NCBI GenBank assembly: GCA_012031035.1
Contig: JAAUUT010000055.1
Span: forward strand, 1-34,844
Direction of reading: 5' to 3'
From: Candidatus Altimarinota bacterium
Lineage (GTDB): Bacteria; Cyanobacteriota; Cyanobacteriia; Cyanobacteriales; Microcystaceae
Length of the DNA: 34,844 nucleotides
Positions 28,206-34,844 of the stretch are shown here, one piece after another. Made by a program: the position numbers and the translations under genes. The notes under the pieces were generated by a model. It had not been told where the DNA came from, made no database searches, and saw only the letters and a list, made by a program, of their open reading frames with translations. The stretch's first letter is position 1, and the number at the start of each line of letters is the position of its first letter.

Positions 28206-28937
28206 TTAGAAAATGATGAAGTCTGAAGGCGCTAAATTGACAGCAGTAGAGAAGTTAATTTTAAAATCAAAACTGCCATCGTCATTGGTATCTAATTCAT
28301 ATGTTCTTCCACCATTGCTAGAGGAGATGTTCCCTTGACTCCATCTGAATCCTTGAATTGACAACTTATCAATTCCCTTGGTGAAATCTGCAATTAGATC
28401 GTCGTCGTCGCTTTCATCGCGGGAGAACGAGCGAAATACATCTCTTCCTGCTCCCCCAATCAGCCTGTCAGCGCCATTTCCACCAACTAGGACATCGTTA
28501 TTGGCTCCTCCATTAATGACATCATTCCCTTCAGAACCGTGCATAGTGTCGTTGCCAAGACCGCCAACAAAAATATCGTCTCCCTCGCCACCAGTCATAA
28601 AATCGCTGCCGCCACCACCGATAAGCGTGTCATTACCTTCCTCGCCAATTAAGGTATCGTTAAGATTGCCACCGACTATGCGATCGTCACCCTCACCACC
28701 GTTGATTCGATCTGGACTAAAACCCAAACCGCCAAAGATGGTATCGTTTCCTTCATTTCCATTTAAAACATCCGAACCCAAACCGCCAATAATCAGATCG
28801 TTTCCTTCGCTACCTAAAATCGTATCGTTGCCAGCGTTTCCAAAAAGGCGATCGCTACCAGAACGACCATTAATAAAATCGTTTCCGATCCCACCATTCA
28901 GGATGTTATCGCCATCATTACCAATTAATACAGCCAT
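28206..28937 (-). CDS. RTX calcium-binding protein
   Basis: This 243-residue protein is almost entirely RTX nonapeptides (about residues 4-170), followed by a C-terminal module ([20 protein letters not shown] onward) that is standard in secreted cyanobacterial hemolysin-type proteins. It has no enzymatic domain and no cleavable signal, as expected for type I secretion. A ribosome site (agaggt) stands seven bases before ATG 28937. It faces the PPC-RTX gene, and the two may be surface partners. The proline-rich frames on the opposite strand are mirrors of the repeats. Confidence 0.87.
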   Translation of the reverse strand: MAVLIGNDGDNILNGGIGNDFINGRSGSDRLFGNAGNDTILGSEGNDLIIGGLGSDVLNGNEGNDTIFGGLGFSPDRINGGEGDDRIVGGNLNDTLIGEEGNDTLIGGGGSDFMTGGEGDDIFVGGLGNDTMHGSEGNDVINGGANNDVLVGGNGADRLIGGAGRDVFRSFSRDESDDDDLIADFTKGIDKLSIQGFRWSQGNISSSNGGRTYELDTNDDGSFDFKINFSTAVNLAPSDFIIF

Positions 28938-29099
28938 TATTTACCTCTTATTTGCTGATGAATTTAGAAATTAGATCGGGCTTTTAAAGCAGCGATAAGT
29001 GACTCAAATGAGTGACTATTCGCTGTTGAATGACCCTCATATTTCTAATATCGTCGCTATTTATAAAAAAATGATAAGGCTTTTATGAGAGTTTTCTTA

Positions 29100-29121
29100 A
29101 CTGTTTTTAGGTAAAAACAGT
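29100..29121 (-). terminator. Hairpin downstream of the sigma/CHAT-CHASE2 operon
   Basis: The inverted repeat actgttttta / taaaaacagt has ten-base arms and a two-base loop. It lies about 55 bases after the DUF928 stop on the minus strand, a suitable place for termination of the operon. The stem is A/T-rich and lacks a following U run, so efficiency is doubtful. Confidence 0.5.
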
Positions 29122-29175
29122 AATGTTTCTAAGATTTATCTAAAAATAAATATGAGCTTTTTGAATTTTAAATAC

Positions 29176-29931
29176 TCAATTTTTATCGATCGCACACGAT
29201 ACAATCGGCTCAGAAACCATCTTTTCTAAACGTACTATCGGATGCTGTAACAAAGCCATCCATTCGGCTAAGAGAATCTTATCTTGCGGGCGATCGCGTC
29301 GGAGTTCTGCTAAGGCGGTTAGCGTTTCGTACCAGATTCCGTGGGCAGCATACAAGTTGGCTTGTTCGGTTGGCGAAGCGTCTTTTAACTGGTTTATCGT
29401 AGCAACGGGGATAGATTGACGTAGAATCACTCCATTAACCGAGAAAAAATCCGATTGACTCTGAGGATTACAAAATAGGTCGAATTTCCAACGGTATTTT
29501 TTCCCAACTTTTAGCGAGGGTGCGTCAGATGGAAGTACAAACCCCATAATTCCTGGCTTTCCGTTTACCTCAAAGGTATTTTGATAAACGGTTTTGTTGG
29601 TTTGTTCGTCCTTTAAACTTAAGGCAATGGAACCCGATGAATAGGGAACGTACAGCCAAAATGTCGGACGTTCTGCAACCGTTACGCCTAGATTCGTGGC
29701 GGGAACTAATGCAGTAAAGGGTTTGGCAAACTGCGGACAACCCGGACGACTTCCTGCATCCTGGCGATCGCCTGGTGCGCCATCGTTTGGCGGTTCAAAT
29801 CGACTCGTTTTAGTTTCGGTGTGAGGAACTGACGATTGAAGGGATTCAGTTGCATTGCCTCGATAGGCGATCGGCGTTAACCCTACGATTAGAGTAATAG
29901 CAATTGTTTGATACAAGATCGTTCTAATCAT
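29176..29931 (-). CDS. DUF928 protein
   Basis: This 251-residue protein has an N-terminal hydrophobic segment (about 5-22, likely signal peptide) and the DUF928 domain: PGCPQFAKPFTALVPATNLG, TFWLYVPYSSG and a C-terminal AHGIWYETLTALAELRR with LAEWMALLQ. The family is specific to cyanobacteria and uncharacterised. The two Cys residues (PGCPQF and LFCNPQ) may form a disulfide in the periplasm. Its ATG overlaps the stop of the CHAT-CHASE2 gene by one base, so translation is coupled and the two proteins probably work together. Confidence 0.87.
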   Translation of the reverse strand: MIRTILYQTIAITLIVGLTPIAYRGNATESLQSSVPHTETKTSRFEPPNDGAPGDRQDAGSRPGCPQFAKPFTALVPATNLGVTVAERPTFWLYVPYSSGSIALSLKDEQTNKTVYQNTFEVNGKPGIMGFVLPSDAPSLKVGKKYRWKFDLFCNPQSQSDFFSVNGVILRQSIPVATINQLKDASPTEQANLYAAHGIWYETLTALAELRRDRPQDKILLAEWMALLQHPIVRLEKMVSEPIVSCAIDKN

Positions 29932-32209
29932 TAGTTAATTGCTCTGTTGTCGTAATGCCTCTTATAAACGATAACAATTCCTCCAGTGATGATAGTGGCG
30001 ATCGCAGATGGAACTAATGGAACCCAGATTCCCGCGATTAATAATCCCAAACAGACGGCTGATAATACTAGTATGCCTGAGCTTGCTATCAATATCCAAA
30101 CCCAAATTGAGCGCGATTGCCAAGCGATTATCCCACCGACAATCGACCACGCCAAAATCCACGCGCCTTCTCCCCAGTCATTCCATACTGATAATAAAGG
30201 TTCCCCATCTAATACCGCACTGAGAATTTGACTGGTTGTTTGCGCTTGAATGGTTATTCCTGGCATTTTTTGATAAGGAAAGTATCCCGCGCTGTACGGC
30301 GTAAAAAAATTATCCGAAGAAATGGGGGCACTTACGCCGATGAGAACAATTTTATCTTTTATCCATTCTGGGTTGATGCGATCGGATAATACTTCGCTCA
30401 GTCTGACTTGTCGAGCAACCTTTTCTGGGGAACGATAGTTGAGTAAGATTTGAAATCCGCGATCGTCTATTCCTTGATAAGCGCCCGAATTTGCCGATAA
30501 TTCTTCAAAAATTGCCTTGCCAATTTTTATTTGATGTCTACCTGCAATTTGTGGTTCTATCCCTTCTGCTGCTAAATACTGTAGGGCAATTCTAATACTG
30601 AAAGCATGATTAGTCGCACAGGGATCGTTATGAGACGGTTGCATAAACATCAAATGGCGGCGGACTACGCCATCGGGATCGACGACTACATCGCTAAAAC
30701 CGAGGCGCGATTCAGGAATGTTGGGAGGCGGTGCAATTCCCGATTTGTTGGGATTGTTGGTTTCTTGAGAACTACAAATCGCAACGAAATTATCTCTGGC
30801 GATTTGTTGTAATAGTTGACTGTTTCCTTCTCCGATGGGGCGATCGCGAAAAATATCCAATCCAATAACTCGCGCTTGCTTCGATTCTAGCTTGGCGATC
30901 GCTCGTGCTAAGATTTCATCGGGTAACGGAAAGCCATAACGATTGAGATCTTCCTCGGTTGCTTCAACCACTAATAGGCGCGAATCGATTCCTTTATCGG
31001 GACGCAATCTCATTAATTTGTCAAAAGTTTGTAGTTCTCCAATTTGAAGCAAACCAAGCGATCGCATTCCTATTATTAAAGTAGTCGCGATCGCGCTGGC
31101 AATTATTGGTAACTGAATCGGATATTTTTCTTTTTTTAAGGGATAAGTAAACGGATCGACGGCTGGATTTTGACAGCTAACGGGCAACCAACTCGCACAA
31201 GGAAATTTATCTTCTAATCCTTGCAATCTTTTTCTCGCTTCTCTGATAGCTTGATACAGGGATTTTCCACTAGCAAATCCATTGAGAAAATACTTCAAAA
31301 ATTCTTGCGCTACTAGATCGGGTACGGGTTCCGCCATGACAACGATTTGTGGAATCTGCAATCGTTCTAATTGATAAGCTAATCCTAAGCCATCACAAGA
31401 GTTGAAAATTGCTAGTTGCAAGCCATTTTTTACTGTTTTTTTTAAGGCTTCGCTTAGTTCTTGAAGGGTTAAGTTATCGTTAGGATTAATCGAGATATGA
31501 CCGCTTTTCTCCTGAGATTTACTATGTCCGGCAAAAAATAAAATATCCCACGATTTTTCCCAAAGGCGATCGTTCAAGGTTTGACGTTGTGGTTCTACTA
31601 AAAAAGTGACTTGAGCGTTGGGCAAGCTTTCTAATATTTTTCTATCTTTTCTACATTAATTCCTTCACTATTACCCAAAATAGCTAATATTTTTATCGGC
31701 TTTTGTTGAGATTTTTTTTTATAGATAGGCGATTGATACTCCGAAGTACAAAGAGCGATTTCTGCTTCGGGATAATAATCTTCTAAAAAATCCCACAAAT
31801 GCCAAGGTAATTGTCGTAAATAAACATTTTCCGTGCTAATTAAAACTCGCAAAGGTTCGGATGAATTAATATTAGCCAGCCAATTTTTTTGAATTGAAGA
31901 AAATGAAGGTGAATTTAGCCATTCATTCAAATAGCGACGTAATTGAATCGCTAAATCGTAACATTCTTCTTGGCGTTTTTTAAGAGAACTATCGATCGCA
32001 ATACCTTTGGGAACGATCGCGCGTCCTTCCCATCCCAAACTGCGATAACTGGTTTGCCAATTGTGATAGCGTACCAATAAATCGCGAACTGGCGGCAAAC
32101 TTCCTTCAATTTTTGTATGAGGATATCTATAATCAGAGCTAATTTCTAAAGTAACTTGAAATCCTTGTTTAATATCCCCATCTAATTTGAGAACAACTAA
32201 TTTTGTCAT
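29931..32209 (-). CDS. CHAT-CHASE2 membrane protein, frameshifted
   Basis: The full protein has about 759 residues once one A is added to the A4 run at 31647-31650 (T run on the + strand). The restored join reads INVEKDRKILESLPNAQVTF. The first 330 residues form a CHAT domain with the caspase-like His (ILFFAGHSKSQEK) and Cys (LAIFNSCDGLG). A membrane helix follows, then a CHASE2 sensor domain (about 380-630; FDKLMRLRPDKGID, VIGLDIFRDRP, KIVLIGVSAPISSDNFFTPY) outside the membrane, and three closing helices. CHASE2 senses unknown extracellular signals; CHAT is a predicted protease. This is a signal-to-protease transducer rather than a kinase. It begins at ATG 32209. Confidence 0.87.
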
Positions 32210-32233
32210 AAAAAGAAGTATACAAAGCTACTA

Positions 32234-32755
32234 TTAATTTTTATAATTCTCTTTACTCAAATACCAATGCCAGATTCCACCTTCATTAGGGTCATCCGTT
32301 GTCCCCACAAATTGCATTCCTATGTTTTGTAATAATTTTGTCGAGGCATTATTGATGGCAAGAGTCTGCGCTTGTATCGATTTAATATGGGAATAAGAAA
32401 AGGCATATTCTATTAATCCCCATGCTGCTTCTGTTGCTAATCCTCGATTTCTATATAAAGGAATAATTTCATAGCCAATTTCTACTATTCCTCGTGCATC
32501 TGCTTTGCCTTTAAATCCACCCCAACCGATTAATATATTATCTTCTCTGTGAATAAAAAGATACGCTCCCCATTCTAATAAAGAGGGATCGCTTAAAAGC
32601 GATCTATACATATCTGGAATAACGTCAAAAAAATCTGTCCAATTGTCGGGAACGATCGCGCCAAGTATTAATTCTAATTCCTGGCGATCGCTTAAAATTG
32701 CCTCAAAATGTTTTAACTGGCAGGGAATCAATTTGAGTTGTTTTGTTTCAATCAT
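32234..32755 (-). CDS. GNAT-family N-acetyltransferase (RimJ/RimL-like)
   Basis: This 173-residue protein has the GNAT acetyl-CoA motif: IEIGYEIIPLYRNRGLATEA followed by AAWGLIEYAF, then IQAQTLAINNASTKLLQNIG. The pattern is of the RimJ/RimL group that acetylates protein N-termini or small amines, but such proteins are often functionally diverse. It lies inside the operon between the DUF1822 and CHAT-CHASE2 genes with gaps of 23-24 bases, so it is co-transcribed. It might be a passenger gene rather than part of the pathway. Confidence 0.85.
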   Translation of the reverse strand: MIETKQLKLIPCQLKHFEAILSDRQELELILGAIVPDNWTDFFDVIPDMYRSLLSDPSLLEWGAYLFIHREDNILIGWGGFKGKADARGIVEIGYEIIPLYRNRGLATEAAWGLIEYAFSYSHIKSIQAQTLAINNASTKLLQNIGMQFVGTTDDPNEGGIWHWYLSKENYKN

Positions 32756-32778
32756 TTTTTAGATTTGTTACTCTAAGT

Positions 32779-33711
32779 TTAGATGACAAATTTCTCAGTA
32801 ACTTTAATGTCATTGAGTGCTAGCTGAATGCTAAAGCGATCGCCAATATCTCCGATAAACTCAAATTGAATATTTTGATTGTTATTTTGTGCTTTGGCTT
32901 CCATTAGTTTTCCGCCCTCATCGTCAAGCAAAATAAGTTGAAGGTTTTTAGGAAGATAATATTGTTCTTTAGGTGGATATATTTCAACTAAAATATCCAT
33001 TTTTATCTCATCTTCTGGCATGAGAGAAATAATTAAATCTACTGCCGCCTCTTGTTGCATTAATTCAATTCGCTTTGCTCTTTCGATTTTTTGTTGAGAA
33101 CGAAAAGCAAAGGTTGGCTGTCTTGTTTTTACAATTGCATCATTTAATGCTTGCCAACTTGAATGAAATACCCCTTCTAACCACTGACTTAAATTAATTG
33201 GCGATGCGTGCGAATGCTTCAGTTGCATTAAGTATTCAAGCAGATGGTCTATGGGTTGTAATTGTTCTAACTTTAATTGGCTAGTCGCTACAGTTTTAGA
33301 AAATCCTAACAAATTGGCTTGGGAACTATCGGGATCGATCTGAACGACCACATAAGCAATGCGATCGCTCTGCACTTCTGGAGGAACATAACAAATAGTA
33401 TCGCTATGAATCTCGCCAATCAAAGGACGACATTCCAAACGTCCCGAACCCAAAACTTCTAAATCTGCCACATCTGCAACGCACTGAATGGCAGTATTCC
33501 AACTATCTCCTGCGATTAAATCGGTTGCAATTCCGAGAAGATTTAAATAGTTGTAAACGGCGCGAACAGCTAAAGTATTTAGATAAACGCGATCGGCTTT
33601 GGCTCTCGTCGGCTGTTTTTTAGCAAATTGTTCGGCATTTTGCTTAATTTCTTGCGTAATCGGAACCGGAATTGCTAATTCTTCTATTTTCTCAATTTGG
33701 CTGTTCATCAT
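32779..33711 (-). CDS. DUF1822 family protein
   Basis: This 310-residue soluble protein matches the cyanobacterial DUF1822 family: the segments YLNTLAVRAVYNYLNLLGIATDL, ECRPLIGEIHSDTICYVPPE and YVVVQIDPDSSQANLLGF are typical. It has no membrane helix or signal peptide and no enzymatic motif. The function is unknown. It lies directly after the sigma-like gene (36-base gap), and partnership with it, for example as regulator or anti-sigma factor, is an inference. Two ATG codons (33711 and 33708) are adjacent. Confidence 0.85.
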   Translation of the reverse strand: MMNSQIEKIEELAIPVPITQEIKQNAEQFAKKQPTRAKADRVYLNTLAVRAVYNYLNLLGIATDLIAGDSWNTAIQCVADVADLEVLGSGRLECRPLIGEIHSDTICYVPPEVQSDRIAYVVVQIDPDSSQANLLGFSKTVATSQLKLEQLQPIDHLLEYLMQLKHSHASPINLSQWLEGVFHSSWQALNDAIVKTRQPTFAFRSQQKIERAKRIELMQQEAAVDLIISLMPEDEIKMDILVEIYPPKEQYYLPKNLQLILLDDEGGKLMEAKAQNNNQNIQFEFIGDIGDRFSIQLALNDIKVTEKFVI

Positions 33712-33747
33712 TTAATGGGTTGGGGTTAAGCGATAAAAATCTAGGAC

Positions 33748-34407
33748 TCAACTAATGGCAATTGTTTCGAGATATCCTTGGGATACCCCAAATTGTCGTA
33801 ATAGAGGCAAACATTTGCGGTTGTACCATTTTGGTAAATCTTTTGCTTCTGCGGGAGTCAGGTCGAACTTTTGGGCAATGACATTCCAAGAGGTTTCGTC
33901 GGGAAATCGCAACAAAAATAAAGCTTGACAATTTATTTCAGAACGCTTTCTAAAATAAGTGCTGCATAATACTTTATCGGGGTCGGCGCGAACCCACTCC
34001 AACGTTCTTTCCCAAATATCGAGAACTTGCTGAATATCAGAAGATGCTCTCAGAGCGTTTACTAGGTCGCTGCTTTCATCTTCTTCTCGCGCTTGAATAG
34101 TAATATGTCGCTCGTGCTGTTTTTGATAAGCATATCGATATCTCCTTAAACGCTTTTTGAGTTCGTCGTCTAACCAAGTAATGACTTCTTTAACCGTTGG
34201 GTCATATTCTTCCAAATGGCGAAAGCAATACTCCCACATCTCTTGAAGAGCGTCACTGTAGTATGGGGTGCGCTCTTTCCAGAGTTTGCCGGATTTCATT
34301 ACCAATCGGTAGATTTGATTGAGTTGTTGCTGACGCTCTAAACTGCCAGGTGTAGAGGTACACGCAAAGGCAATAAGCTGACGGAGCTTTTTATTGAGGT
34401 TGTCCAT
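33748..34407 (-). CDS. Sigma-70-like (ECF-type) RNA polymerase sigma factor
   Basis: This 219-residue protein shows a region-2-like block (YYSDALQEMWEYCFRHLEEY, then DPTVKEVITWLDDELKKRLR) and, near the C-terminus, a weak region 4 helix-turn-helix (SWNVIAQKFDLTPAEAKDLP). The pattern is that of divergent cyanobacterial sigma factors that often sit next to DUF1822 genes. It would direct RNA polymerase to a small regulon. As the first gene of the operon it may control the operon itself. The assignment is by pattern, so confidence is moderate. Confidence 0.65.
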   Translation of the reverse strand: MDNLNKKLRQLIAFACTSTPGSLERQQQLNQIYRLVMKSGKLWKERTPYYSDALQEMWEYCFRHLEEYDPTVKEVITWLDDELKKRLRRYRYAYQKQHERHITIQAREEDESSDLVNALRASSDIQQVLDIWERTLEWVRADPDKVLCSTYFRKRSEINCQALFLLRFPDETSWNVIAQKFDLTPAEAKDLPKWYNRKCLPLLRQFGVSQGYLETIAIS

Positions 34408-34606
34408 GACAAGAGCGTTTGATGTCTGCTAGCAGCTACGCTTAAAAATTGCCTTTTTATCTTTAAGATTTTGGCGCAATCGAAATTCTTTCGCTTCTAC
34501 TTACTGAGTTACACAACGCTCAAAACCATTTTTCGCATTCTTGTCTGAAAAATTTTTTTGATTAAGAGTAGCTGTAGCCCCTTCAGGTTAAAAATATAAA
34601 TTTCCA
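34408..34606. other. 199-base gap with promoter of the sigma operon
   Basis: There is no gene. The sequence is A/T-rich and must contain the promoter of the minus-strand operon and the end of the cobA-like transcript. No strong hairpin or clear -10/-35 pair stands out. Confidence 0.45.
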
Positions 34607-34844
34607 CTAGTAACCAAATATCATCGGACGACAACTCGATAATACAGAATGTAAATTGACGACATTCCCAATTATTGCGATCGCAGGTGCTTCAAATTTC
34701 GTCTCTTCAACTTGTCTGACAATCGTTTCCAACGTCCCGATTAATTCTTCTTGTTCGGGTCGCGTTCCCCAACGGACTAAAGCAATGGGGAGTCTTGCTA
34801 GTCAATCCCGCCTGCAATGAGTTCGGGTACGATGTTAGCGAGGT
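34607..34844 (-). CDS. cobA: Uroporphyrinogen-III C-methyltransferase, C-terminal fragment, frameshifted
   Basis: On the minus strand the C-terminal part of SUMT is recognisable: LANIVPELIAGG, then PIALVRWGTRPEQEELIGTL, ETIVRQVEETKFEAPAIAII and the end GNVVNLHS to the stop TAG at 34607-34609. The enzyme adds two methyl groups to uroporphyrinogen III for siroheme and cobalamin. The frame changes twice: once at the G4 run 34787-34790 (one base too many) and once around 34800-34815 (one base too many). Both corrections give AGLTSKTPIALVRWG. The N-terminal part is outside the window. It is probably intact in the organism and the shifts are errors at a contig edge, but that cannot be proven here. 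Confidence 0.75.

Noticed and set aside
28378..28974. Proline-rich reading frame on the + strand of the second RTX gene
   Set aside because: Same reason: antisense of the RTX repeats.
1..34844. tRNA or rRNA genes
   Set aside because: I looked at the gaps between genes and saw no cloverleaf with the T-loop consensus or rRNA sequence; without a search tool this is only a by-eye result.

Overview
The window is chromosomal DNA from a cyanobacterium. Three things show this: the very frequent octamer GCGATCGC (HIP1), the gene content (chlI for chlorophyll synthesis, an ndhC-ndhK-ndhJ operon of the photosynthetic NDH-1 complex, a geranylgeranyl-reductase-family flavoprotein), and the A/T-rich heptamer 'filler' repeats between genes. 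Gene content does not fix the genus.

Layout, left to right. 1-5530 (+): a surface-polysaccharide locus with a Wzx-type flippase, a 2OG-Fe(II) oxygenase, a Wzy/O-antigen-ligase-like membrane protein and a GT4 glycosyltransferase. 5701-9164 (+): chlI, then an Mla-type lipid-transport pair (ATPase and MCE/MlaD protein). 9315-11057 (+): ndhC-ndhK-ndhJ, closed by a hairpin terminator. 11198-12842 (-): a ThDP-dependent 2-oxoacid decarboxylase. 13091-14976: a divergent pair, a c-heme (DUF3365)-HAMP membrane protein and a PhnD-like lipoprotein. 15029-17186: a convergent pair, a GGR-family reductase and a desaturase resembling eukaryotic sphingolipid delta-4 desaturase. 17277-17629: wreckage of insertion sequences. 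17681-20214 (+): recA and glyA. 20491-23204 (+): a second polysaccharide locus (WecA-like phosphotransferase, GFA-family zinc protein, GT4 enzyme). 23247-26347 (-): a long TPR-CHAT protein. 26572-28937: two RTX (calcium-binding nonapeptide) proteins in convergent orientation. 29176-34407 (-): a tight operon of a sigma-70-like factor, a DUF1822 protein, a GNAT acetyltransferase, a CHAT-CHASE2 membrane protein and a DUF928 protein. 34607-end (-): the 3' end of a cobA-like gene.

Many genes are split by single-base frameshifts, and nearly all the shifts fall in short homopolymer runs. Where I restored the frame by one base, the expected family sequence continued (2OG oxygenase, 2-oxoacid decarboxylase, PhnD lipoprotein, TPR-CHAT three times, CHAT-CHASE2, cobA about twice, and probably the flippase start). 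I therefore annotate full-length genes across the shifts and treat the shifts as probable sequencing or assembly errors. Real decay cannot be excluded from the sequence alone.

The most interesting biology is the right-hand third. A sigma-like factor, DUF1822, a CHAT-CHASE2 sensor protease and DUF928 form one operon, with a second caspase-like TPR-CHAT protein and two RTX proteins next to it. This looks like an envelope- or stress-sensing and proteolytic signalling module whose function I cannot name. The sphingolipid-desaturase-like gene and the heme-sensor/PhnD pair are the next most interesting items.
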